Of a DNA stretch of 64,000 nt, positions 42,407-51,191 are shown piece by piece (position 1 is the first letter of the stretch; the number at the start of each line of letters is the position of its first letter). The translations under genes and the position numbers were made by a program. Source of the DNA: Youngiibacter multivorans (GTDB lineage: Bacteria; Bacillota; Clostridia; Clostridiales; Clostridiaceae); the NCBI RefSeq assembly GCF_017873395.1, contig NZ_JAGGKC010000022.1, positions 1-64,000 on the forward strand, read 5' to 3'. The notes below the pieces were generated by a model, which saw nothing but the letters and a program-made list of their open reading frames with translations, was not told where the DNA came from and searched no databases.

Positions 42407-43237
42407 TTGAACAGGATAACTATGAATGACACGATTATCAAGACAAAAAAGCAGGAGATGGATTTTCTAAGGTTCATGAGCAAGCTTGGCTATGACCTTG
42501 TGGACCTCAATGTGGTCGAGACCTTCAATTGGGGAAGCATCACACTTGATGACCAGAAGATGATGGACAAGAGGCATTCCTGGACGGACGGCGGGATTCT
42601 TCACGCTCTTCGGAGCGACTGGACGAACTCGATTGTCAGGTACAGGAAGCAGTATGAGCTTGAGGCTGAAAAGATCGCCTATGCCGGAATGGTATACAAG
42701 AAATCCGGAACCATTCACCAGATGGGAGTCGAGACCTTTACCTCCGACATAGCTGCACAGCAGGAGGTCCTTTCGGATGTCCTCGCATTCATGACTGAGC
42801 ATCTGAAGAAGAACATATCCATAGCGGTGATTTCTCACAACAAGCTCCTGAAGAAGCTTCTGACGAAGGACCAGATGGAGGATCCGATGATCCACAGACT
42901 TGTTTCCGAGAGGAACAGGGATGCTCTTTCGCATGCTCTTTCAAAGGACCATCCTGTAATCGGACTGATGCAGGTAAGACCTGAAGACCAGCTTGAATAC
43001 ATTGCAGGAAGATTCCCTGAGCTTGCCCAGGAAATCGAAGACCTCAAGGTATGGGAGGACAAGCTAAGGAAGCTTTCCATCGAGAACGTATATATCGATA
43101 CTCTTGTAATGCCAAGACAATCATATTACAGGGGCATATTCATACAGCTCTATCAAAAGAACGAGACTGAGCCACAAGCTTCAGGAGGGCAGTACACAAG
43201 CTCTTCAAAGGCATTTGGAATGGGAATCAACGGATAG
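42407..43237 (+). CDS. hisZ: Short HisZ, ATP phosphoribosyltransferase regulatory subunit
   Basis: A 276-residue paralogue of histidyl-tRNA synthetase that completes the short HisG. Class II core blocks seen are LRSDWTNSIVRYRKQY, the MGVETF strand (from IHQMGVETF) and the late GGQYTSSSKAFGMGING, the degraded motif 3. It lacks the tRNA-synthetase anticodon domain and is about 100 residues shorter than usual HisZ, mostly in the middle. Start is either TTG at 42407 (GGGAGTG five bases before) or ATG at 42422 (CAGGA before). It sits nine bases before hisG as expected for a partner subunit. Confidence 0.85.
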   Translation: MNRITMNDTIIKTKKQEMDFLRFMSKLGYDLVDLNVVETFNWGSITLDDQKMMDKRHSWTDGGILHALRSDWTNSIVRYRKQYELEAEKIAYAGMVYKKSGTIHQMGVETFTSDIAAQQEVLSDVLAFMTEHLKKNISIAVISHNKLLKKLLTKDQMEDPMIHRLVSERNRDALSHALSKDHPVIGLMQVRPEDQLEYIAGRFPELAQEIEDLKVWEDKLRKLSIENVYIDTLVMPRQSYYRGIFIQLYQKNETEPQASGGQYTSSSKAFGMGING

Positions 43238-43246
43238 GAGGAACAA

Positions 43247-43849
43247 ATGATTACAATAGCGCTGTCTAAGGGAAGGCAGTATACAGATTTTATCAAGTAT
43301 ATAGAAGAGAGAGGAATCACCGAATGGGTTGAAGCCCTCTCCAAGGTCACCAGGGAACTGGTTGTTGAAGCCGGGGATGTTCGATTTCTGCTGGTAAAGG
43401 GGGACGATGTTCCGACCTACGTTGCTGAAGGAATAGCTGAGCTTGGAATCACAGGCAGTGACATACTCATGGAGAGCGAAACGGGCGTGAACAGTCTCAT
43501 GGACCTTCCGTTCGGCTTCTGTCATTTCACCATAGCCAGCACTGAGGCTAAGAAGAAGTATGACGTAATAGCCACAAAGTATGTCAACTATACGAGAAGG
43601 TACTTCGACTCGATAATGCAGCCAGTTAAGATCATACCTCTGAAGGGGTCTGTTGAGCTTGCGGCAGTAATCGGAATGGCTGATGCCATTGTCGATATCG
43701 TACAGTCCGGGGATACTCTGAAGAAGAACGGATTGAAGGAAAGGGTCACCCTGGATAAGATAAACGCGAGGCTTATCTCAAACAAGCATGCGTACTTCAT
43801 AAAATATGACGAGATACAGGCAATCATAGAGCGACTGAAGGTGAAATGA
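43247..43849 (+). CDS. hisG: ATP phosphoribosyltransferase, short catalytic subunit
   Basis: A 200-residue HisG of the short class that needs HisZ. First step of histidine synthesis: ATP plus PRPP to phosphoribosyl-ATP. Blocks seen: IALSKGRQYTDF at the start, FLLVKGDDVPTYVAEGIAEL, GITGSDILME, KYVNYTRRYF and the PRPP-binding loop VDIVQSGDTLKKNGL. No C-terminal allosteric ACT-like domain, as expected for the short form. AGGAGG precedes the ATG. Overlaps hisD by four bases. Confidence 0.95.
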   Translation: MITIALSKGRQYTDFIKYIEERGITEWVEALSKVTRELVVEAGDVRFLLVKGDDVPTYVAEGIAELGITGSDILMESETGVNSLMDLPFGFCHFTIASTEAKKKYDVIATKYVNYTRRYFDSIMQPVKIIPLKGSVELAAVIGMADAIVDIVQSGDTLKKNGLKERVTLDKINARLISNKHAYFIKYDEIQAIIERLKVK

Positions 43850-45099
43850 TGATAAGTGCAGAAGCATTCAAGAAGGCATATAAGGAAATGGATACCCTTG
43901 ACTTCAGTAAGGCAGCCTCAGTGCTGGAGATCATAAAAGAGGTAAGGGAAAAGGGAGACGAAGCGATTAAGGCGTTCTCACTGAAGTTCGACAAGGTAGA
44001 GGTAAATGAGCTTTTGGTGCCCAGGTCCGAATTGGAAAAGGCCTGGTCCGAACTTGATGAGAAGCTTAAGGAAGCACTTGAGCTTTCAAAGAGAAACATC
44101 GAGAAATACCAGAAGTCAATAATGTGGAAGCAGATGGAAAAATCCGAGCTTTACCAGAAGGTGCATGCTCTCAGGAGAGTTGGCATATATGTTCCGGGAG
44201 GAAAGGCAAGCTATCCTTCGACTGTACTCATGACTGCAGTCCTTGCAAGGGTAGCTGGAGTGGAGGAGATCATCGTTGTGACTCCGCCTCAGAAGGACGG
44301 TATCAACAGGGCAACACTGGCCGCATGCTACATCTCTGGTGTCGACAGGGTTTACCAGACCGGCGGAGCCCAGGCTGTCGCCGCGCTGGCATATGGAACG
44401 GAAACCATACCAAGGGTTGACAAGATAGTAGGGCCTGGCAACCAGTACGTTGCTCTGGCCAAGAAGCTTGTCTATGGAGATGTTGGAATAGACTCAATCG
44501 CCGGCCCATCTGAGATAGTGATAGTAGCTGACCATACCGCGAACAAAGAATGGGTGGCACTCGACATACTTGCACAGGCTGAGCACGATGAGATGGCAAG
44601 GACCTTCCTCATAAGCTCAGACGAGAAAGTCCTGTCGTCTATTGAGGAAGAACTCAAGAAGCAGAAGCTGCTTCAGCCCAGGTTAAAGGTCATAGAAGAG
44701 AGCCTCGAGAACAACCATTACGCTATACTTACTTCAGGGAAGGACGAAAGCATAGAGATCGTTAACCTCATAGCCGGAGAGCATGTGTCCATACAGACTG
44801 CTGACGCAGAAGACTATGTTGAGAAAGTCAGGACTGCGGGAGCAATATTCATCGGAGAATACTCTCCAGAGGCTATCGGAGATTACTCAGCAGGTCCAAG
44901 CCATGTGCTTCCGACCTCCGGCAACGCAAGGTTTGCAAGCGGACTCTCCGTGAATGATTTCCTGAGGACAAATTCAGTCATTTCCTTAAGCAGGGAAACA
45001 TTCATGGAATGCGCAGCTGCTGCAGTTGCCATAGCAAACGAAGAATCGCTCGCTGCTCACAGGGATTCTGTATCTATAAGAATGGGGGAAAGAGCATGA
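43846..45099 (+). CDS. hisD: Histidinol dehydrogenase
   Basis: A 417-residue zinc enzyme that oxidises L-histidinol to histidine in two NAD-linked steps. Key blocks: GIYVPGGKASYPSTVLM, VGPGNQYVALAKKLVYG, DSIAGPSEIVIVAD, AQAEHDEMART with the zinc-binding Gln-x-x-His, and the catalytic GEHVSIQTAD and GPSHVLPTSGNARFASGLS. Length matches the family. Its start overlaps the hisG stop and its stop overlaps the hisC start, so translation is coupled along the operon. Confidence 0.96.
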   Translation: MMISAEAFKKAYKEMDTLDFSKAASVLEIIKEVREKGDEAIKAFSLKFDKVEVNELLVPRSELEKAWSELDEKLKEALELSKRNIEKYQKSIMWKQMEKSELYQKVHALRRVGIYVPGGKASYPSTVLMTAVLARVAGVEEIIVVTPPQKDGINRATLAACYISGVDRVYQTGGAQAVAALAYGTETIPRVDKIVGPGNQYVALAKKLVYGDVGIDSIAGPSEIVIVADHTANKEWVALDILAQAEHDEMARTFLISSDEKVLSSIEEELKKQKLLQPRLKVIEESLENNHYAILTSGKDESIEIVNLIAGEHVSIQTADAEDYVEKVRTAGAIFIGEYSPEAIGDYSAGPSHVLPTSGNARFASGLSVNDFLRTNSVISLSRETFMECAAAAVAIANEESLAAHRDSVSIRMGERA

Positions 45100-46085
45100 T
45101 AAGGATAAACAAGAATGAAAGCCCCGTTCCGTCGCTTTCAGAGGAGAAGATCAGGGAAATCATACAGGAAACGCCTTTCTTCAGGTATCCTGCAGAGGAG
45201 CACGACAGGTTCGTTGAGGCGTACGCCAAGTTCCATCACCTGGATCCGCAGTGCATAGCAATTGCAAACGGATCTGATGAATGGATACAGAAGTTCATGA
45301 TACTTCTCGGAGACGGGCCTATGATGACCCTTGACCCTGATTTTTCAATGTACGAGGGCTATGCCAGGCAGCTTAAGAGACCTGTGATCAAGGTCCCCTG
45401 CAATGACGATTTCACATTTGACGAGGAGAGGACCGTACAGGCCATTAGGGAGCACAAGCCTTCCTTCTTCATATTTTCGCAGCCTAACAACCCAACGGGA
45501 GCCATGCACAGCGACTCCTTCGTACAGGCAATTGCAGATGCTGTCACAGAATCCGGAGGATATCTGGTGGTAGATGAGGCGTACCTGGAGTTTTCAAGCA
45601 AGACCTATGATAAGCCGGCGGGGGACAATGTCATCACCATAAGGACACTGTCCAAGATATACGGGCTTGCAGGTCTCAGGATAGGAGTAGCTGTATCGAC
45701 AAGAAACACTATCGAGATGCTTAATTCGATAGCTCATCCGTATCCTGTAAATTCCCTGTCACTTAATATCGGAACCTACCTCCTTACCCACGAGGAGGAT
45801 CTGAGGACATTCTTCAGCAGACAGAGAGCACTTTCGGACAAGCTGAAGGAGATCTTCAGGGATACGGTCTCTGATGTTATTGAAGTGCTTCCAAGCGAGA
45901 CCAACTTCGTATTTACGTATGGCAAGAATGCTCCCTCACTTGGAGAATACATCATGGAGAAGGGATTTCTGCCAAGGCTCTACAAGGACGAACGTCTAAA
46001 GGACGTGGTAAGATATTCTATAGCTGAAGAAAAGGATCTGGAAAGACTTCATGAGGTCCTTAAGGAATGGAGGGCAAAGCTTTGA
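45096..46085 (+). CDS. hisC: Histidinol-phosphate aminotransferase
   Basis: A 329-residue fold-type I PLP aminotransferase. RINKNESPVPS at the N terminus, ANGSDEWIQKF, FSQPNNPTGA, VVDEAYLEFS and the lysine in TLSKIYGLAGLRIG are the HisC pattern. It transaminates imidazole-acetol phosphate with glutamate. It is shorter than the 350-residue average because the N terminus is trimmed. The ATG overlaps the hisD stop (ATGA). The open frame upstream at 45009 lies inside hisD. Confidence 0.94.
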   Translation: MIRINKNESPVPSLSEEKIREIIQETPFFRYPAEEHDRFVEAYAKFHHLDPQCIAIANGSDEWIQKFMILLGDGPMMTLDPDFSMYEGYARQLKRPVIKVPCNDDFTFDEERTVQAIREHKPSFFIFSQPNNPTGAMHSDSFVQAIADAVTESGGYLVVDEAYLEFSSKTYDKPAGDNVITIRTLSKIYGLAGLRIGVAVSTRNTIEMLNSIAHPYPVNSLSLNIGTYLLTHEEDLRTFFSRQRALSDKLKEIFRDTVSDVIEVLPSETNFVFTYGKNAPSLGEYIMEKGFLPRLYKDERLKDVVRYSIAEEKDLERLHEVLKEWRAKL

Positions 46086-46657
46086 TTTACAAGATGACAA
46101 GGGAGACCGGCGAAACAAAGATAAGCATATCTATCGAGAAGGGGACAGGACCGTCGAGCATCGACACAGGTGTCGGATTCCTGGACCACATGCTCGACCT
46201 TTTCGCGTTCCATGGCCATTTCATACTGAACTGTACAGTCGACGGTGATGTGATGGTTGACGACCACCATACTGTTGAGGATGTAGGTATAGTCCTCGGA
46301 CTGCTGCTTTCTGAGATGTCAGCTGACAAGGCCGGAATAACCAGATATGGACATGCATACGTGCCGATGGATGAGACTTTATCAAGGACTGTTACTGATG
46401 TCAGCGGAAGGCCTTACCTTTCATTTGGAGCAAGATTCTCGACAGAAAAGGTTGGCACCTTTGACACTGAGCTCGTGGAGGAATTCTTCAGGGCACTTGT
46501 CATTAACGCCAGGTATACAGTACATATCGACCTTATCAGAGGAGGAAACTCCCATCATGAGATAGAATCGATATTCAAGTCCTTTGCACAGAGCGTAAGA
46601 ATCGCTCTTTCTCCGTCCCAGTCGGGCAGGGTGCCCTCATCAAAGGGCGTGCTATAG
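46082..46657 (+). CDS. hisB: Imidazoleglycerol-phosphate dehydratase
   Basis: A 191-residue manganese enzyme with only the dehydratase half of HisB; there is no fused phosphatase. Blocks: GVGFLDHMLDLFAFHG, DDHHTVEDVGIVLG, YVPMDETLSRTVTDVSGRPY and RGGNSHHEIESIFKSFA hold the metal-binding histidines. The likely start is TTG at 46082, seven bases after GGAGGG and overlapping the hisC stop; an ATG five codons upstream overlaps that site. Followed immediately by hisH. Confidence 0.94.
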   Translation: MIYKMTRETGETKISISIEKGTGPSSIDTGVGFLDHMLDLFAFHGHFILNCTVDGDVMVDDHHTVEDVGIVLGLLLSEMSADKAGITRYGHAYVPMDETLSRTVTDVSGRPYLSFGARFSTEKVGTFDTELVEEFFRALVINARYTVHIDLIRGGNSHHEIESIFKSFAQSVRIALSPSQSGRVPSSKGVL

Positions 46658-47233
46658 ATGGTCGCTTTAGTAGACTACGGACTGGGCAACATCCAGAACC
46701 TGAAGAATGCACTGAAATACCTCGGATATGAAGTAGTGCTCACAAAGGACCCTCTGGTCCTTGCAGAAGCAACGCACGTCATATTGCCGGGTGTAGGCCA
46801 CTTCAAGGCTGCAATGGACAGGCTTAACGAGGAAGGTCTCATACCAGTGCTTGACCAGCTCAGAAGGTCAAAGCCCTTCATAGGGATCTGCCTGGGAATG
46901 CAGCTTCTCTTTTCTCACAGCGAGGAGGGTGATGTGGACGGACTCAGTTATCTTCCGGGAAAAGTCGAACTGATCAAAAGCGACCTTCCTGTACCTCATC
47001 TTGGCTGGAATACGCTTTTGACAAAGGACGGAAGCCTTGAAGAGGACGTATACTTCATACATTCCTACAAGGTGGCCACAGATGAGAACGTGGTTGCATG
47101 GGCTGACTACGGTCAAAAGATAACAGCAATAGTCCAGAAGGGCTCCCTCATAGGGATACAGTTCCATCCGGAAAAAAGCGGATATGCGGGACTTGCCATA
47201 CTTGACAAGGCACTGAAAGGAGGGTTCCTATGA
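46658..47233 (+). CDS. hisH: Imidazole glycerol phosphate synthase, glutaminase subunit
   Basis: A 191-residue class I glutamine amidotransferase. The nucleophile elbow is FIGICLGMQLLF, and the His/Glu of the triad are in GIQFHPEKS. VDYGLGNIQNLKNAL and LPGVGHFKAAM are also typical. It feeds ammonia to HisF. Its ATG follows the hisB stop directly. Its stop overlaps the hisA start by four bases. Confidence 0.96.
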   Translation: MVALVDYGLGNIQNLKNALKYLGYEVVLTKDPLVLAEATHVILPGVGHFKAAMDRLNEEGLIPVLDQLRRSKPFIGICLGMQLLFSHSEEGDVDGLSYLPGKVELIKSDLPVPHLGWNTLLTKDGSLEEDVYFIHSYKVATDENVVAWADYGQKITAIVQKGSLIGIQFHPEKSGYAGLAILDKALKGGFL

Positions 47234-47934
47234 TTGAAATCTGGCCGGCTATAGACCTCATACACAGCAAGAGCGTAAGGCTTACTGAAGGAGACTATGG
47301 AACCAGCACTGAAATGGAAAGAACGCCTGAGGAGGCTATAGCCTTCTATTCCGGCTTCAGCATGGTAAAAAGGATACATATAGTAGACCTCATGGGGGCC
47401 TTGAAGAAAGGTCCTGAGGAATCTGAATTCATAAGGGGTCTCATCAAGAAATGCCCGCTGCCTGTTGAAATAGGAGGAGGCATACGCTCCAGGGAGATCA
47501 TAGAGTCATATCTTGAAGCCGGAGCCTCCTACCTCATAGTTGGGACCAAAGGCCTCAAGGAGCCGGAGTGGCTTGCCGAGATGGCCAATGCCTTTCCTGG
47601 CAAAATCTACCTGGGTCTTGATGCGAGGGAAGAGATGGTCTCGGTGAACGGATGGACCGAAGAGACTGGTGAAACCATATATGAGGTCGTGGAGCGTTCA
47701 AACAAGATTCCACTTGGCGGGATAATATTCACGGACATCTCAAAGGATGGCAGAATGTCAGGACCGAACTTCGAGCTAACAGCAAAGCTTTCAAGGCTCT
47801 CAGTCCATCCGGTCACCGCTTCAGGAGGCGTCAGGAGCATGGATGACATAATGCGTCTCGATGCTCTCGGAGTCCATGCCGCAATCGTAGGAAAGGCGGC
47901 AAACACCCCTGAATTCTGGAGGGATGTAAAGTGA
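47230..47934 (+). CDS. hisA: ProFAR isomerase
   Basis: A 234-residue TIM barrel that isomerises the aminoaldose ProFAR to PRFAR. Catalytic Asp in IWPAIDLIHSKSVRL and in IFTDISKDGRMSGPN, and the phosphate loops EIGGGIRS and ASGGVRSMDDI mark HisA rather than TrpF. AAAGGAGGG lies just before the ATG. It overlaps hisF by four bases. Confidence 0.95.
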   Translation: MIEIWPAIDLIHSKSVRLTEGDYGTSTEMERTPEEAIAFYSGFSMVKRIHIVDLMGALKKGPEESEFIRGLIKKCPLPVEIGGGIRSREIIESYLEAGASYLIVGTKGLKEPEWLAEMANAFPGKIYLGLDAREEMVSVNGWTEETGETIYEVVERSNKIPLGGIIFTDISKDGRMSGPNFELTAKLSRLSVHPVTASGGVRSMDDIMRLDALGVHAAIVGKAANTPEFWRDVK

Positions 47935-48695
47935 TCAAGAAAAGGATAATACCCTGCCTGGATGTCAAGGACGGCATCGTGGTCAAGGGCATACAGTTCA
48001 AAGGGCTAAGGGAGGTCGGCGACCCTGTGGCAATGGCTAAGAGGTACAATGACCTTGGTGCTGACGAGCTGGTTTTCCTTGACATATCTGCAACTGAGAC
48101 GGGACATGCGCTCATGGTCGATGTCATAAGGAGGACAGCTGAGCAGCTGTTCATACCAATGACAGTAGGCGGAGGGCTCAAGTCGGTTGAAGACATATCA
48201 AGGATGCTGAATGCCGGAGCGGATAAGGTGAGCCTTAATTCTGCGGCGCTAAGGGACCCTGACCTCGTCAGGCGTTCATCGGAGATGTTCGGAGCCCAGT
48301 GTACCTGTGTTGCCATTGACGCTAAATGGGACGAGGAGAAGGGTGACTGGTTCTGCTATACCCATGGCGGAAAAAGGCCAACAGAAGTCTTGACCCTTGA
48401 ATGGGCAAAGCGCGTCCAGGACCTTGGAGCAGGTGAGCTTCTTGTTACAAGCATGGACTACGACGGCATGAAGCAGGGTTTCGACCACAGGCTTCTCAAG
48501 AAGCTGATGTCAATCGTAAACATACCGATAATAGCCTCCGGAGGAGGAGGAAACGCCAGGCACTTCGTAGATCTGTTCAAGGAGACCGATGTTTCTGCAG
48601 GACTTGCAGCATCAATATTCCACGATGAACAGGTTAGCATAGCCGAGGTCAAGGAAGCCTGTGCGAAGGAAGGGGTTGCAATAAGGAATGTCTGA
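47931..48695 (+). CDS. hisF: Imidazole glycerol phosphate synthase, cyclase subunit
   Basis: A 254-residue TIM barrel. KKRIIPCLDVKDGIVVKG is the canonical HisF opening with the catalytic Asp; TVGGGLKSVEDI, TSMDYDGMKQGFD with the second catalytic Asp, and IIASGGGGNARHF follow. With HisH it makes imidazole glycerol phosphate and AICAR. Stop overlaps hisIE by eight bases. Confidence 0.96.
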   Translation: MIKKRIIPCLDVKDGIVVKGIQFKGLREVGDPVAMAKRYNDLGADELVFLDISATETGHALMVDVIRRTAEQLFIPMTVGGGLKSVEDISRMLNAGADKVSLNSAALRDPDLVRRSSEMFGAQCTCVAIDAKWDEEKGDWFCYTHGGKRPTEVLTLEWAKRVQDLGAGELLVTSMDYDGMKQGFDHRLLKKLMSIVNIPIIASGGGGNARHFVDLFKETDVSAGLAASIFHDEQVSIAEVKEACAKEGVAIRNV

Positions 48696-49329
48696 TTACA
48701 GCGAAATGAAGCCTGATTTTACTAAAGGGCTTCTTACAGCGGTGCTGCAGCACCATACTAACAAGAACGTGCTGATGGTAGGATACATGGACGAGGAGGC
48801 CTTCAGGCGCACTTGTGCTGAAGGTGTCGTATGGTTCTTCTCCAGGAGCAAGGGAAGGCTCTGGATGAAGGGAGAATCAAGCGGGCATGTGCAGGTCGTA
48901 AAGGATATGCATCTTGACTGTGACAGCGACGCTCTTCTGCTCCAGGTTGATCCGGCGGGACCCACCTGCCACAGGAACACTGAAAGCTGCTTCGACCTTG
49001 ATGTTTCCTTCACGTTGAAGGACCTTGAGGATACTGTAAGGGAAAGGTCCGAGAGTCCGGAAGAGGGCTCCTATACCAACTATCTTCTGACATCAGGAAT
49101 TGACAAGATCGCAAAGAAGTTCGGCGAAGAAAGCTTCGAGGCTGTGATTGCCGCAAAGAATTCAGACCGTGAAGAACTGGCAAACGAAGCCGCAGACGTC
49201 CTTTACCACCTGTCTGTGCTCCTATTCGAGAGGGGAGTCAGCATAAGCGACGTGGAAAAGGTGCTTCACGCAAGGCACATGAAAAAGAAGAACTTCAAGG
49301 GCACTCGCCGCGAGGTTGAGGAATATTGA
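48688..49329 (+). CDS. hisIE: Bifunctional PR-AMP cyclohydrolase / PR-ATP pyrophosphatase
   Basis: A 213-residue fusion. Residues 1-110 are HisI: VLMVGYMDEEAFRRT, WFFSRSKGRLWMKGESSG, then the zinc cysteines in LDCDSDALLL and GPTCHRNTESC. Residues 115-213 are HisE, a MazG-like helical bundle with KIAKKFGEESFEAVIAAK and ANEAADVLYHLSVLL. It carries out steps two and three of the pathway. Last gene of the operon, followed by a terminator. Confidence 0.96.
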   Translation: MSDYSEMKPDFTKGLLTAVLQHHTNKNVLMVGYMDEEAFRRTCAEGVVWFFSRSKGRLWMKGESSGHVQVVKDMHLDCDSDALLLQVDPAGPTCHRNTESCFDLDVSFTLKDLEDTVRERSESPEEGSYTNYLLTSGIDKIAKKFGEESFEAVIAAKNSDREELANEAADVLYHLSVLLFERGVSISDVEKVLHARHMKKKNFKGTRREVEEY

Positions 49330-49333
49330 CATT

Positions 49334-49380
49334 AAGGCACACCGATGGATACCTAATGGTATCTATCAGAGGTGCCTTTT
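49334..49380 (+). terminator. Terminator of the his operon
   Basis: AAGGCAC (49334-49340) pairs with GTGCCTT (49372-49378) and an inner GATACC/GGTATC stem, then TT. Confidence 0.85.
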
Positions 49381-49408
49381 GTTGCGTTTGTGTTAATTCT
49401 TCAGTGAA

Positions 49409-49440
49409 ACCTTCCATAATGAAGGTCATATCGATATAAT
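49409..49440 (+). promoter_or_regulatory. Dyad and -10 before the CoA-disulfide reductase
   Basis: A perfect dyad ACCTTC-CATAAT-GAAGGT (49409-49426) lies just upstream of TATAAT (49435-49440), where a -35 and spacer would be. This suits an operator for the downstream gene; the regulator is unknown. Confidence 0.5.
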
Positions 49441-49475
49441 TAGATATGATAATTCGGAAATATGGAGGGAAATAC

Positions 49476-51134
49476 ATGAGGATACTGATAATAGGCGCTG
49501 TAGCAGGCGGAACATCTGCTGCTGCAAAGGCAAGAAGGAACAGCGAGGATGCTGAAATCATAATATTCGAGAAGGATGTGGACATATCCTATTCAGGCTG
49601 CGGACTGCCTTACTACATAGGCGGAGAAGTGGAGAAGAGGAGCGAGCTTGTTCCAAGGGATGCTGCCTTCTTCAGGGAGAAGTACAATGTCGATGTAAGG
49701 ACCTCCCATGAGGTGCTGGATATCGACCCAAATGGCAAGGTTCTAAAGGTCAGGGACCTTAATGACGGCAGGGAATATGAGGAAGCCTATGACAAGCTGA
49801 TCATCTCAACCGGAGCAAGGCCGTTTGTCCCACAAATGGATGGGGTTTCCCTGGACGGAGTGTTCACCTTAAGGAACGTCCAAAGTGCAGACAGGATAAG
49901 GGATTTCCTCAGGTCGAAATCTCCGAAAAGGGCTGTAATCGTCGGGACCGGCTTCATAGGGCTGGAGCTCTGCGAGGTGCTGGTAAAGAACGGACTTGAA
50001 GTCCATATGGTGGAGAAGCTTCCTCAGGTTACTCCGGGACTCGACAGCGACATGTCAAACTATCTTAGGGACTACCTTGAAAAAAAGGGTGTCATTCTTC
50101 ACCTGGGGACCTCGGCAACATCCATAGAGGGTGAAGGAACCGTATCAGGTGTAACTCTTGAATCCGGCGAAACCATAAGTGCAGATATGGTGATTCTTGC
50201 AATCGGAGTAAGGCCTGAGACGACACTTGCAAAGAATTGCGGAATTGAAACCGGACAGTCGGGGGCAATACGCACAGACAAATCCATGAGGACAAGCATA
50301 CCGGACATTTATGCGTGCGGCGACTGCGCAGAGAGCTTCAGCCTGATCACAGGGAAGCCTGTATACAGACCTCTGGGCTCCACAGCCAACAAGACCGGAA
50401 GGATAGCTGGTAACGCCATCTTCAATGACAGCCTTGAATTCAGGGGAGTGCTCGGAACCGGAATATTCAGGGTGTTTGACATGACTGTTGGGCAGACAGG
50501 CCTTACCGAGAGAGAGGCTATTGCCGAAGGCTATGATATCGAAGTGTCCCATAACATCAAGCCTGACAGGCCCACGTATTATGGCGGAAAGGAAATGGTC
50601 ATAAAATCGGTTGCGGACAGGAAAACAGGAAGGCTCCTGGGCGTCCAGATCGTCGGCTACGGCGGAGTTGACAAGAGGATTGACGTGTTCGTGACTGCAA
50701 TATCCTTTGGCGCAAGAGCTGAAGACCTGTTCCACCTTGACCTTGCCTATGCTCCTCCATTCTCGACAACCAAGGACCCTGTAATGTACACAGGAATGAT
50801 ACTGGACAACGCCATGCGAGGAGGCCGAAGCATTGCAGACCCAAGGCTAATCGGAAACGGAACCTACGACGGCGAAGAGGTACAGATAATCGATGCGAGG
50901 GCTGCCGGACAGTATATGGAAGGCCATGTGGAAGGAGCCGTAAGCATGCCGCACGAGACTGTAAGGGAGAAGCTTTCCGGATTAGACAGGGACAAGCCTG
51001 TTATAGCCTACTGCAACAAGGGCACTACCGGAAATGCCGTCCAGAACATCCTGCTGAATAATGGATTCACCATGGTATACAACATCTCAGGCGGAAACAC
51101 CAACTACAGGACGCAGAAGAAGAAGAGAGACTGA
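49476..51134 (+). CDS. CoA-disulfide reductase with C-terminal rhodanese domain
   Basis: A 552-residue flavoenzyme of the CoADR-RHD type. FAD site GAVAGGTSAAAKARR, single active-site Cys42 in SYSGCGLPYYIGG, NAD(P) site VIVGTGFIGLELCEVL, second FAD block DIYACGDCAE, dimerisation domain with YAPPFSTTKDPV, and a rhodanese domain from about residue 465 with its own cysteine in AYCNKGTTGN (Cys513). Such enzymes reduce CoA disulfide, persulfides or polysulfide with NAD(P)H and keep thiols reduced. GGAGGG before the ATG at 49476 fixes the start. Monocistronic with a dyad in its promoter. Confidence 0.93.
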   Translation: MRILIIGAVAGGTSAAAKARRNSEDAEIIIFEKDVDISYSGCGLPYYIGGEVEKRSELVPRDAAFFREKYNVDVRTSHEVLDIDPNGKVLKVRDLNDGREYEEAYDKLIISTGARPFVPQMDGVSLDGVFTLRNVQSADRIRDFLRSKSPKRAVIVGTGFIGLELCEVLVKNGLEVHMVEKLPQVTPGLDSDMSNYLRDYLEKKGVILHLGTSATSIEGEGTVSGVTLESGETISADMVILAIGVRPETTLAKNCGIETGQSGAIRTDKSMRTSIPDIYACGDCAESFSLITGKPVYRPLGSTANKTGRIAGNAIFNDSLEFRGVLGTGIFRVFDMTVGQTGLTEREAIAEGYDIEVSHNIKPDRPTYYGGKEMVIKSVADRKTGRLLGVQIVGYGGVDKRIDVFVTAISFGARAEDLFHLDLAYAPPFSTTKDPVMYTGMILDNAMRGGRSIADPRLIGNGTYDGEEVQIIDARAAGQYMEGHVEGAVSMPHETVREKLSGLDRDKPVIAYCNKGTTGNAVQNILLNNGFTMVYNISGGNTNYRTQKKKRD

Positions 51135-51158
51135 TATTAGAGAGACTGAAATTATGGA

Positions 51159-51191
51159 AAATGCCGCGGATAAACTTTCCGCGGCATTTTC
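51159..51191. terminator. Bidirectional terminator
   Basis: AAAATGCCGCGG (51159-51170) and CCGCGGCATTTT (51180-51191) form a perfect twelve-pair stem serving the reductase gene and the convergent dinB operon. Confidence 0.95.

Noticed and set aside
42407..43237. Histidyl-tRNA synthetase
   Set aside because: The catalytic histidine motifs and anticodon domain are missing and it sits before short hisG, so it is HisZ.
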